Below the pieces are notes generated by a model. It was not told the origin of the DNA and did no database searches. It saw only the letters and a program-made list of their open reading frames with translations. From NCBI GenBank assembly GCA_910574455.1, contig CAJSYZ010000008.1, positions 186,001-250,000 on the forward strand: DNA of 64,000 bases. Direction: 5' to 3'. The DNA is from Trichaptum fuscoviolaceum. Lineage: Eukaryota > Basidiomycota > Agaricomycetes > Hymenochaetales > Trichaptaceae. The translations under genes were made by a program, and so were the position numbers. Of the stretch, positions 10,980 through 22,200 are shown one piece after another. Position 1 is the stretch's first letter. The number at the start of each line of letters is the position of its first letter.

Positions 10980-12234
10980 TCAGAGAAACCGACGATGGAC
11001 GCATCCTGACGGGGATACCGGACGGGTGGGTTGGTTGCGGTTGTCACTGAGAGTAAGTCGCTCGGGGTGAATCATTAGTAAAGTATCGCGATGTTGGACG
11101 GCGGATAGGGAGGGCCTGCGATACGCACCTTCCTGGACCTTATGCGGCACAGTTTTCCACCCGGCGGGGACAGGCTGTGTCTTATTTGCCACCTGATCCC
11201 AGCTTCTGCGGCGGAGGTTAGCTAGAGAATGGCGCAGATGGGGGTGGTCGACTTACACTCCTCGGAAGTACCGGCTCTGCAAGGTATCTTGCATCGGGAT
11301 GCGGTGGTCTGGGTTCTTGGCTAGCAGACGCCGGATCAGATGGCATGCCTCTGGGTAGCGCTTGCGGAACCATCGAGGAGTGAACGCGCTTTCGTATAGT
11401 GCGTTGGCCTCAAGATTCTTGCGATCCCTCCCACGGAAGGGCAGCTAATAAAGGCGGTGTCATTGAGGGTGATGGATTGGAACGGACGAAACTCACTCTG
11501 CCAAAGACAAGCTCATAGAACATGACGCCAACGGAGAAACTGTCGGCCTTGTACGAGTAATTGTCGCCGCGGGGCATCTCTGGTGCCATGCTGCACGTCG
11601 CGCCTCACTTGCCCTTAGTCCTGTGCCAATTGTCATTGTAAGTTAGTACCTCGTCAATGCTTACCGCGCGACCTTTGAACGTGTGCCAAAGTCCCAGCCG
11701 ACCTTGCTCATCCATGAAGACGTTTTCCGGCTTGAGGTGCGATGGACAATGGCCTGGTCGTGCAAGGTGCCCACGGCATAGCACTACGAAGAATATGAGA
11801 CACAACTTGGGGGAAAGGAAGCGGAGACGTACAAGTTGCGCCATGATGAACTTAATTTCATGCATGCGAACCAGCTTCTTCGCGTTGCTCATCGCACCTC
11901 GCAAAGAACCGCCGGTGGCCAAGCCCTGGATGATGATGAAGTTCTGCGGGTCTATAAGAGGGGTAAAATAGGGTGAGTTAAGCAAAGTCAGGTCAGAAAG
12001 GATCTTCTTCTCTGTAAACAACATCTCCCGACTGTCTCGGTCGACACTCGCGCGTGGAATCTGCTTGATCGCGACCTTCTTGCCGTATTCGCGGTGGGAG
12101 ATGTCCACAGCTTGGTAGACGCGGCTGAGTCTGCCTTTCCCGAGGACGGCTTCGAGCCTGTAGTCGTCGAGTCGTTTGCAGAGCGCCTCGCGGGCGAGCT
12201 TTGCAGCGTCCGTGTTCCCGCGTGGCACTGCCAC
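10980..12234 (-). pseudogene. decayed Ser/Thr protein kinase (AGC-like)
   Basis: Starting from ATG at 12,234, the minus strand shows a glycine loop (LGKGRLSRVYQAV), the ATP-binding lysine (KKVAIKQI), and a helix-C region ending MLFTEKKILSDL. After an intron come ALGTLHDQ-like residues and the catalytic-loop remnant. There one base is missing inside HRDLKPEN, so HR and LKPENVFMD fall in different frames. The DFG segment is replaced by LGLWHTFKGRA. Further exons give MAPEMPRGDNYSYKAD, FSVGVMFYELVFGRLPF, RRLLAKNPDHRI and RYFRGVSWDQVANK; the last resembles AGC kinase C-lobes. The loss of HRD and DFG continuity makes this a pseudogene rather than a live kinase. It sits opposite in strand to the adjacent fragment chimera, and whether both arrived together is unknown. 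Confidence 0.7.
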
Positions 12235-12360
12235 CGTGCCACAGGTGTACTACTAGTAGGTGGCATACAGTCACACTCAGGTGGCACGGTAATAAATCAT
12301 CAAAAAAAGAAGATAAAATATGATTGTAGTACAATCACATACCATCAACAGCAGAAATGC

Positions 12361-12447
12361 TTAGATTTGAAGGCCATCCTGGGGATGGATGGATGGAGGA
12401 GGGGATGGATGGACAACGACGAAGGGGAAAGAGAGAGAGAGGGAGGG
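12361..12447. repeat. purine-rich simple repeat (GGAT)n/(GA)n
   Basis: Runs of GGAT followed by GAGAGAGAG and GGGAGGGAGG lie just upstream of the minus-strand kinase pseudogene. This is low-complexity sequence only. Confidence 0.7.
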
Positions 12448-12552
12448 AGGAGAGCTCGTTGAACGCGACGCGTGACGGTCTTGTTGGTAATTCAAACTCC
12501 GCAGCATCATGATCGTGCCTCAAGTCTCAAATCGCTAAGTCCGTGAAAACAT

Positions 12553-12884
12553 CGACTCGACAACTTCCAGCTACGGGTCTTCAATTACAACACTCACGAG
12601 AAAGTGACTGCATTCGAGGCCCATCCTGATTACATTTGATGCCTGGTTGCTCATCCTATGCTTAGCATTGTGTTGACGGGCTGCAATGATATGACCATCA
12701 AAGCACGGGACTGGGATGAACAGTGGAAGTGTATTCGGGTGCGTACATCCACCTCTTCAGAATCAGACCTCGTCTAATCATCTCTGAAGATATTTGAAGG
12801 ATACACGCACTACATTATGACTTTGTCTTCGACCCCAAGGACACCAGCACCTTCGCCTCCTCTTGTCTTGATCACACTGTGAAG
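12553..12884 (+). pseudogene. coatomer beta'-subunit (Sec27-type WD40) fragment
   Basis: Plus-strand translation gives DNFQLRVFNYNTHEKV, TAFEAHPDYI, then TGA where the family has Arg, then a WD repeat with SIVLTGCNDMTIKARDWD and EQWKCI. An intron follows, then IFEGYTHYIM and a second partial repeat (FDPKDTSTFASSCLDHTVK). These are the highly conserved early WD40 repeats of the beta' subunit of the COPI coat (Sec27). Only ~100 codons are present, with a nonsense codon and a slipped frame. The fragment stops abruptly at ~12,884, where TFIIF-alpha homology begins on the same strand. It is a captured or duplicated gene piece, not a functional gene. Confidence 0.78.
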
Positions 12885-14600
12885 GCTGGTGAAGCTCGAG
12901 CCGAAGTCTGAGATCAAGGTGGCTCCGGGTCGTCTTTGGCCTCGACGTTCACGGCTGTCAGAGGCGAGGACGCGCCGTACTAGGAGCTCAAGCTGATGAG
13001 CTGCGACAGGCATGGGTGGCGATATACGACGTGATGAAGTTCGACTCGCGGAAACCGGTCGACATCAGTACGTAGGCGCGGCCCGTGAAGCTCAACCACA
13101 AGGAGCTGCGCCGTGACACTACTGGTGAGGGTGTGGGCGGCGTCAGCTCGCAGGTGCCCATGAAGCCGGTGTTAGGGGTAAATGAGAAGCCCGTCATTGG
13201 TGCAGATGGACGTATAGTCATGGTCGATGCAGAGGAGCGGCCGATCCACAACGAGGCGATCCCGCAGAAAGGGAAGGATGTCAAAGACAATGACAATGAC
13301 AAGCGGAAACGCAAGTTTCAGAAGAAGTCTCTGTTCCTGGTGCCCGAGCACATCCGGCAGATCCCTGGGTCGCGGAGGACAGGACGGGCAGTCAGGTGTG
13401 GGTGGGAAGGACGGAGGAGGCCGCGAAGAGCGAGACGCACGCGCTGTTCATGCCCGCAGCGGACCAGGTGTTCAAGTTCGTGCCTGTGCTCCGGTGGTAC
13501 AAGGTTCAGAAGCGTCGGGGAACGTACCAGATCGCGTTGAGCCTCGAGAAGGCAGAGAAGCTGATGGAAAAGATGGAGAAGAATCGCGAGTTGGACCGCT
13601 GGTCGATGCGCTCGCGCAGTAATGCGGCAAACGGCATCTCTGCGCCGATCGCGGGCGGTGCGATGACGGGCGCGAGTATTGTATATGACAATGGTGGCAG
13701 GTCGCTGGGCCCCGGGGGGAGGAGACTGTAGACTGTAGACTCGGGGATGCGTAAGCTGTTCGAGGAAGACGATGAACAGGGTGTTGATAACCGCCGGAGA
13801 CCGGAAAGAGACAGAGGGGGCGAGGGTGGCTTGGATGAGATGGAGTATAAGGGGGAGTTTGCGGATGATGAAGAGAATATGGATGTTGAGGACACTCGTG
13901 ACGAAGAGGCCAAGGAGATTGAGGTTTGCTCAGTTCTTTTTTCTCTCTCAATATTCAGTTAATCAACTTTCTTTTCTGCTATCCAGGAACGTCTAAAGCG
14001 TGAATATTGTACAGCAAATAAGGCACGAGGCACGAGAAGGTTATATAGACGAATCGGATGAAGACGAGGAAACAGAGTAGCAGTTAACAGGTGCAGGCAA
14101 GCAAACGAAGAAACTTGTTCGCAAGATCGAGAAGAATGGTGCGTACGATAGCAATGATGATGAAAATCCTTATGCCTCCTCGGTATGCTTCTGCGCACTT
14201 TCTGACGATTGTCTGCTGATAGTGCTACTCGTAAGGCTGAGGAAGAGGAGGAAGAGGAACCAGAAGTTATGGCTACTGGTGTGGCCCCAACAACAAACAA
14301 CACAGCAGCAGCGGTCTGGCTCTCAAGGTCCGACACCAACAGCAGCACCCACACCAACGTCTGGATCCAAACTCTCGTCCCGCCCACCCTCCAGACCGCC
14401 TTCACGCACCAGGTTCTCTCGTACCTACACAAATCAAGACAGAACCGGCACCAACGCCGCCCGTGCCGAGTGTCAGCGTCAGCGGACAGTGTTGTTGCGA
14501 AGCGCTTCACCTCCCCCTCCGCGCCCGCCGATGCCTAAGCTGAAAGGCAGTGGGAGCCGGCGACGAGCCCGCTCGTGGGTGGGCGACAAGTTCTTAGTTT
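12885..14600 (+). pseudogene. TFIIF alpha-subunit (Tfg1/RAP74) fragment, copy A
   Basis: Conserved TFIIF-alpha segments in several frames: KLNHKELRRD, KPVIGADGRIVMVDAEERPI, RKRKFQKK, LFLVPEHIRQ, then SETHALFMPAADQVFKFVP and RWYKVQKR, followed by acidic and serine/proline-rich C-terminal stretches (LDEMEYKGEFADDEE). Compared with copy B at 42.1-43.9 kb, this copy has a TAG at 12,978-12,980 (CAG in B), a 2 bp insertion near 13,021, and frameshifts near 13,360. TFIIF-alpha helps recruit RNA polymerase II to promoters; this copy cannot encode a full product. It shares the 3' flank of copy B down to ~14,857. Confidence 0.8.
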
Positions 14601-14817
14601 ACTTATTATTGTGCTTAATTTGTGCTTATAATATTATCATCTACTTATATTAACTGATCGACTGAACTGCCTGAATGACTGACCTGACTGACTGACTGAC
14701 TGAAGTACTGATTTAAGTCAACAGCACTGATTTCAGTAAGTCGCTCCTGAATAATGGGAGGACATGCATGAATCAGTGAAGCTGCCTTATTTAAGACTTC
14801 AGTCTCTCAGGACCTTT

Positions 14818-14837
14818 AAGTGACGCTTAAGTCACTT
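14818..14837. repeat. hairpin near shared 3' end of fragment cassette A
   Basis: AAGTGAC - GCTTAA - GTCACTT forms a perfect 7 bp stem, preceded by a (CTGA)n-rich tract at 14,650-14,705. The same hairpin occurs at 44,097-44,116 at the 3' end of cassette B. Homology between the two cassettes ends ~20 bp further on, at ...GTAGTTTTC. Confidence 0.6.
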
Positions 14838-14859
14838 TCAGCAGAAAGTAGTTTTCTAA

Positions 14860-17800
14860 ATGTGTCTTTAGGGCAGGCTCAGGGTTCCGAGGGTCTTATC
14901 TTAGTATGTAGCGGTTGTGTACAGCATATAGGGAGGCCAACAGATATATAGACAAGTGCAACGATATTTAGCCACGTTATATGACGTCGCCAGACTAACA
15001 TTATAGTATATACCGGTTACATGGGGGCCGGCAGAAGGCCGACGCACTTGTAACATCCTGTAATGATTACAGGACCTTGTAAGGGTGCTGGAATCTTCCC
15101 AGGACCCTTGCACCACCCATATATTACTATATTAAGATAACACTGGTTATATTACGCTGTGTAGGCTGGAATCTGCTGGCACTTTTTTGCTTTTTTCCTG
15201 ATGGCTGAATGATCTCCCGCAGCCAACGATCTTTCGCCGAGCATCGTATAGCATCGCGTCCTATCCCATAACAGTTGCGACATTGCCTGAATATGAGTAA
15301 AGGTTTGCGCTCCATGTCCCGTAGTGTCATGCCAAACATGTGCAATGTCGGGTTTTTGGAGGAGGGTTCGCTTGATGGCCGGGCCTTTCACTCCGACACT
15401 CCAAATTCCTGATTGCTGAAGTTTACTTCGGAGAATAGGTATATGCAATGGAATCCAGCGTGCTCATATGTTGGAAAGCAAGAGATTCAGAGGAGTCCGC
15501 TGAGAGTGGTGTCCGTTGAAAACAAACGAAGGGCGTCTATGGGCGCTTACTACTACGCGTCAAACTTCAACGCAGTACCGTACCGTGACTGTCACGGTGG
15601 CAGTGCTGCCTCAGAACTCCGTGTCGTCAACTTCCAACAACGTGAAGTTCCTCTTGGGAGTCCTGGCCATCCTCCTCTGAAGTCAACTGCTTGTGCTGCT
15701 ATGTCGAACAGAACAATATCCAGTGCGGCGTCATGAACACAAAAGCGCGTGCGCAAAGCAGACTTCGTCGTTCAGCGGCGCCCATGCCACCACCCGTACG
15801 TGTGCGACGTACATCTTCGACTTGTCGGCGCGGTGCTAAGCACTGCTTGGACAGCGACGAAGTCAAGGACACAGAAGTAACTTATTGACCGAGCACACTT
15901 TATATGCGACTGCTCAGGGCTATCCGTATGCGATTATCATCGGCTTTGGGTATTCGATGGGCTGTTTGTTATTGGGAGGCTAAAACAATTGTGCGTGCAT
16001 CTCACCCTTTCATGCCATCATCTCATCAGCGCCTGTTTCTGTCATAGGCTCTCCGCTATGGTTGATATGGCCAACTGTCGGACTTTCCTCGCTCCCTGTC
16101 ATCCCGACAACACGCAGCTGCGCTCTAAGCTCCAATTTCAGGTCCGTCTTCGTGCGGCAGGGCACCGCTCTCCTTCAGCTCTGACTCTGACTTAAATACC
16201 ATTCAGATGGCTTGTTCGCGCTCTCCAAGACGGAATCAAAACTGGGGGATGTTGAGAAACCTTTGGAGAGTTGGCGTGGGCGGTCGACACGCGTTACTCT
16301 CTTTCGAAACTGAGTGAGGATTCGTGTTGGATGCAGGAAATCAACTTGTGCGTGACTTCTCTTACTACTTCGTCGTGACCTGCCACTTCGTGCTTTGCCT
16401 CAATGTCAGACTTGCCATCTTACCTTCATCCCTCATGCTCTTCCCCACATACATTTGACAGTTTAGTCCGTCAATGTTGTCCTCGGTCCCGTCCTCTTTT
16501 TCTGCCTGTTTCTGACCCTGGCCGGCGTAGGCAACAGGTCTCTTTCGTAGGATGTGAGGGTGATTTCTGAGATGGGTATTTAATCAGCAAGTTTATATCC
16601 TACCTGCAGTATGTCCTCCCTTCCCACTTCTCAGATGCAGTTTTGAGGATCTGAGGTACTTCGTCTCCAAATGATAGCAGAAGGAAATTCTCGGCGCGCG
16701 AGCAACTGAAAATCCTTAACCATGTCTGTTGAGGCGTCGCAGAGGTGTCTTTACCAGTGCTCCTTGTACGCCCAAACTGTGACCCTTGCGTAGTGGGCGG
16801 CCGGGAGGAGGTCTTGGTTACTTAAGCGCCTGGCTTCATTTGAGAGAGGTACGTACGTGATTCGTTTAAGAATTGACCTGCATCTGCATTGAGTGCGTAG
16901 TTGCGTATCACTCAGGTCGTCATTTACGAAGCCATGCCCAGGAACACTCTGGATGACCAAGAGATGGATCGGCCCACCGATAATGACGAGCCTTTTGTCA
17001 GTTCGGCTTCGTGCCCATCGAGATGACGCGAGGGATGGAACTTGCGGTGCTGTGGCAGGGCCGATCTGCTGTTGTGTGGAAAGGAGGAGGGAAAAAGTGT
17101 GTGATTGTCTTCTCTCTAATGCGATACTGTGTTCTAACATCTAATCATTGTCCGTACAATAGCTTCCCATACTTACGACGATAGCTCCTTACCCCTTCTA
17201 CACTATAATCACCACTATGGGCGGGGATCGTACTAAGCCTTCTGGCACCCATCTCATCTCGGACAACTCCTCTTACCCACGGGCTGCGAACCGTTGCGAT
17301 CATTGTTCGTATGATTTGTATATATTCAAAGAAAGTGGACGATGAGTCTCTGCTGTCAATCTTCACTCGCATCATGACCGAGTCATGGTACAATGTACTT
17401 GTTGCCACCTTCCTTCATCGTACCTAAACTGGACTCTTCCGGCGCCCTTGCGTGCCCTCGGTATTACTTTTTCATCCTCTGTACTGCATCAGGTCTCAAA
17501 CAGTTGAACAATCTGCATTTACTGTTGCAACTTTCCAGAGAGCGCCAGTCTTCCAACTCGATTCAAGAAGCCCAATTTTCCACCAGCGTGTTCTAATGTA
17601 CATATGTCTAAAGTGCTTCACATTGTCAACCCTCGTCGCTGATCGATTGTGCGCCAAATTTCTGTCATAGTTGATTTAAACGCTGGTCCAATACCGCTTT
17701 GTTATGTTCTAATATTTGCTAATTTGCTTCTCTCCTGCTTCGCGAAATACTGCACCCCGTCATTCTCTTCGACTGACATGAGCTTTATCATTGATGTGTG

Positions 17801-17920
17801 AATGATACCATCAAACAATTGTCCGAGCTTCTGGTCACGATCCAAATAATTACATGTTCTTCTAATTTCTACCCCGCAACAAGGCTTCGTTTTGCCGGTA
17901 GGACCATTTCGGGTTGTAAT
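14860..17920. other. no gene recognised; contains a duplicated block
   Basis: 15,400-16,600 is clearly related to 21,400-22,600, and weakly to 27,500-28,050. Shared landmarks include ACGCGTCAAACTTCAACNNNG, GGCAGTGCTGCCTC, GAAGTTCCTCTT versus CAAGTTCCTCTT, and CCTCCTCTGAAG. The reading frame is not conserved between copies, so this looks like decayed flanking sequence. 14,880-15,130 holds a different repetitive-looking segment. 16,950-17,900 resembles other receptor 3' flanks. Confidence 0.45.
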
Positions 17921-19267
17921 TCACGCTAAGACGTCCGCTTGAGTACTACATTTTGATTAGATTAGGAATTGTATAACTGAAGTGAGTATGCTTAAACCAT
18001 ACCTGTTTGAAACGTTCGACGTGAAAGTTGTGTTGGCTTCTCCATCATGTCCAAACATCTCTGGTAATGATTCCTTCGTACTTTCCACCTGCCTGATACC
18101 AAATGGCCTCCTTAGGAAACGGAAGAGTCTACCGTACCCTTTCTTGGCTTCTGGCGTGAGACCAAACAGGGAGAAGAACACCAATGCCCAGAAAGGATTG
18201 ATCCATTTATCCCAGTTCAGTGAATATACATTCCACCGCACTATTGACCACACGCTTTTCGGAAATAATGTTGGTTCCCAGTCCGAGTGAATGGCCGTCC
18301 ACCCCAGGTAAAATCTAAAGAATGGGCCGGTGCCAATGATATTGGTAACGAGACCCAATATAGCGATTGGCAGTGTGATTAGTGAGTCCAAACAACCGAG
18401 AGCAAACATCCGGAAGAAGTGACTTTGGTCAAGCTCTTCAGAGCTATCAAGGGTCTCTTTCATTTCTCTCCGATATCGGTAGAACTTATAGATGACTCGT
18501 GCTGTAAAATAGGCCATGACAGTAAATTCGGACAGACATTCTCATAGATGCGGACACTTACGCGCATAGAATACGAGAGAAATTAACGGAAAGAGTGCTG
18601 ACCATGAATCAATTAAGATTATGCTCAGTCCGGAAAAGATTTCTCCACTAGTACATCCCAGCTCTTCGAAAATTTGATAACGGGCACCTTGCACAATATA
18701 GTCTTTTTTTCACGGTTAGAATAGACGTTGATCGATTCTAAATCTAAATCTGAAGACATGCTCACAGAGACAGGCAGTTGCAATAGGTAGTCCGACACAG
18801 ACTGCTAACTCTAAGAGTCGTTCGATGCGCCTCTGAAAATTAAAAGGAATAATGTAGTTCAGATATGGCGGTAGGAAAGCTAAGTACCTGTCGTCCATTG
18901 ATAATGTCATTCCGCAGGCTAGTTATTTTATAGAGCCTTCGTGTGATAATGAACGAGCATGCTGGACCTCCTGTTGAAGCAAGTATTGCAATATGTGATG
19001 CTTTGAGCCTAGTTGTTAGCGGTTCGTGATACTGCAAGACCATGTTGATGACTTACAGATATCACACCAAACCGGTGCCCTATCCTTTACATCGTTCACC
19101 CATATAGAGGTGTTGACAGCTGTACAGAGACTAATAAGGCTCAACCATACAGCAAAGACGAAGACGCCAGTGTTCCATGATTTATGAACCATATAAAATA
19201 GGGGAATAACGGCTAGGGCGCAAGCAATGAAGTTCGCTATGGGAACGAGCGGATATGTCGGATCCAT
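17921..19267 (-). CDS. STE3-type pheromone receptor-like GPCR (R2)
   Basis: Exons 19267-19057, 19000-18888, 18832-18766, 18702-18562, 18501-18003 and 17945-17921 give 351 aa with canonical GT-AG introns and continuous frame. Diagnostic segments: MDPTYPLVPIANFIACAL, DVKDRAPVWCDI, FIITRRLYKITSL, YYIVQGARYQIFEELGC, FFRMFALGCLDSLITLPIAI and NPFWALVFFSLFGL. The last exon encodes only S-TQADVLA, a C-terminus shared with R5-R7 in variant form. Intron 2 (55 nt, after GRQ) is intact, in contrast to R1, R4 and R6. Role: membrane receptor coupled to a G protein, ligand unknown. Confidence 0.9.
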
Positions 19268-22200
19268 AGTCTTGGAAAATCTGATGCAGTAGATAGAGTC
19301 GAATCTTTTTCTGAATAGATTTAGGTGGGGCGAAGAGGCGAAGACAGATACTTATGAGGACGTTGAATCTGAAGTCATTTTATTCGTAGAATTAGCGCCA
19401 AAGCACTGAAACTTGATCGGACAAGCACACCTACATTCCATTCGAAAGACGCAAAGAGACAGAGAGCCATGAGTTACGAAGAGAGGCGCAGGACAATCAA
19501 GCACTGATTATGTTCTCAAAGAGGAAACAATAGTTCGCATGCTTTAGCGCGTTCATGTCCGATATCACCAGTTTCATACGGATAGCCACAAGTAATTGAC
19601 CTTCTCTCGACGCTGAAGTACATGCATCTAATCTTCCGTGACGTCCGAAGTGAAGTAGACAGACCAAATACGTGACGGGAAACCCACATTGAAAAGGTCA
19701 GCTGCGTGAAGTGAGACTCAGTTCGGGTTCCGTATACAGCTCACCTGAAAACAATGCGGTTGAGGCCACATACTGAAACAAATCTCGCGCCGCGTTTCAT
19801 TGCTTCAGCGCATTGCAATGGAGTCTTGGACTGGCTTGAAGATTGATCAAGGACTGAGTCGGGAGTGAGAACAATGGGACCTTTCTTCGAAGGTGATCAA
19901 TTGATTCGCGCCCTTGATAATGCAGTGTTTTCGTGAATAGCGACTGGTGACCATGGTGACGAAGGACTGTCTCCAGACTTCAGCGATAGATTTTACGTGA
20001 TGATCGACGGATTGTATCTCGAAGGAGAATGATAGGCAATAAAAGTGGCACCAACGGAAGTATCTCTTGTAGGAGGAAACAAGGACATGGAATGAGTTGA
20101 GGCTACAATGGTGTTGAGTGCAAAGATACAAGAGTTAAGTGTTTGCCTTTACCCACAATTGGACCCGTAGTTTGTGTCCGCGGTCAAGAGTCCGCTTCCC
20201 TTGATCAGTTCTGCGCTCCATAGGTATTCGGACACCGCAAACGGTATAATTGACTTGATTTGCATGGCCAGAATTGGTGCCGTGTCATAGCTTTGAATAC
20301 GTCGGAGCTGCTGTCTTGATGTAAGTGAAAAGGAGAGCCATTTCATTATCGTCTGTTGTATGTAACATATGCGAGTGTATCTGGAAGATGTCCAGAAAGA
20401 ATTTCGTTTATTGTGTGTACTAGGTGTCCAGGAAAGAGAGCCGAGCTCACTATCACAAATAAATAATCCTGCTGCAGGATAACGTAGACCAAAGCAGTGC
20501 ACAAAACCGGGTTTGATTCGCTTCTTAATTCCGCAGAGCGCCAACGTTTGAGTGAGGCCGAGCGTGAACAGTCGTAGAACTCAATTATCAGATACATTAC
20601 TATTTCAAGGCGAGAAGTAAGCTCACCTGAGAAAGGCGCAGAGATTGAAGAAGCTCAGGCTATATTGGTCTCTAAGCCGGGATTACGCCGGACGCTTCTT
20701 GATCATCGCCACGGGGATGCTAGCTGCGGTGAAAATGCAGTAACCGCCCGCAGCTCACGGACCCGGACGTCTCGTATTGCATGAACTGTCGAGAGACGAA
20801 GCCATTAGAACGACGTTAGATGTTGATTGCGAAGTATCGCCGAACACTGTACGGCAAGTAAGGATGGCCCGCGGGTTTGATGGTTCCTGATACAGCGGAG
20901 GGAAGAGAGTTGCCCAAGCTCTGATTTATAGGAAAAGCATTGGTTTGGTTGGGTGTCATGGAAGAGAAAGCCCACGTACCTTGCTTTATAACGTTGGCAA
21001 CTACAGTTTAACCATGGTGCCAGTATTGCGTTGATCATTTCCATTCATCGGAAGTGTACTACTACTTCGCGAACGTCCATCCGGATCTCCACTCATCCCC
21101 GAGACAGTCAGACAATGGGCCTGATAGTGAATGGAGGTGGAAAGGGCCTCCGTGAAGCCATGTGTGCATCCTTGGTGAGTTCGAAAGTCGAAGGTGTTGA
21201 GTTGGCTGGAGAAGGATAATGACATAGTGTCGAGCTCACCTCACATGCTTCCAAGATTCAAAGCAAAGCTAATGGTAGGCACATTCTGTTTGAAGACGAA
21301 AAATGAGGCGCAAACAACGAAAGAGTAGATCGTAGCATTCCTACGCTGATTGTCCTCCCTTGGACCTTCCACTTCGACTCTTCAGAGACCTTACTAATGA
21401 AGTTCACCTCGAAGAGCAGGCATGCGTGATAGAGTTCAAATCTCATGGGTTCGGATGGAAAGTAAGGGATTCAGCCATCATTCAGGTGAGTTTGTGTTCG
21501 ATGAAGATGAACAGCAGACCGCGCCCGTCGATGGGCGCTTACGCGTCAAACTTCAACAAGGCTGTGGCAGTGCTGCCTCGGACTCTGGTCAACTTTCTCC
21601 AAGTTCCTCTTCACGACCCTCCTCTGAAGCCAAATTGCTCGTGCTGCTATTTCAGGGACAAAAAACTCCAGCAGGCGGCCGAACATAATAAAGCAGGCTT
21701 CGCCGTCCAATATGTTGTCACCACCAATGGATTGTTCATCTTCAACTCGTCCATGTTGTGCTCGGTGACAGACGGCAAAGACGTAGAAGGAGCGCTCTGT
21801 CCGAGCGCAAACTAACTGAGCCTCGGGAGAGCTGACCGTGGTGGACTATCATTGGAGATGCTGCTGGTTGTTCGTCGTTGGAAGCAAAATAATAAAGGTG
21901 AGTGTCATCTCTCGCTCAGATCTCATCACCTCATCCCGATCTCTATCTCTCAGACTTCCTGCTGCTGTTGCTATGGCACACTGTACGCCTTGCGACGTAA
22001 TCTGCTTTCCTACACGACAGCACGCAACTGCGCTCGGGCGTAAATCAAAGAGGTAAGAAATCAATTTGTGCACGTCTTCTCACATTGCTTCATTGTCGCA
22101 CTTTTCTCTTATAGACTACCAGGTGGCTGCTGTTATGGGTTATTGCGATTTTTGTGATCTCACCTTCGTCCTTCACGCTTTCTCACGACAATAGTACTCG

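Noticed and set aside
13472..13951. Long minus-strand open frames over the TFIIF-alpha fragments
   Set aside because: Antisense shadows of the conserved plus-strand TFIIF-alpha coding segments; the same applies at 42.8-43.2 kb.
16870..16990. CVVA codons at ~16,893 as a CaaX box
   Set aside because: Followed by Tyr rather than a stop, and no precursor-like frame precedes it.
20149..20544. Minus-strand frame ending NYGSNCG considered as a pheromone precursor
   Set aside because: Cys is followed by only one residue before the stop. A possible GTAAAG donor there leads to exons that do not give a CaaX box, and the frame is too long.
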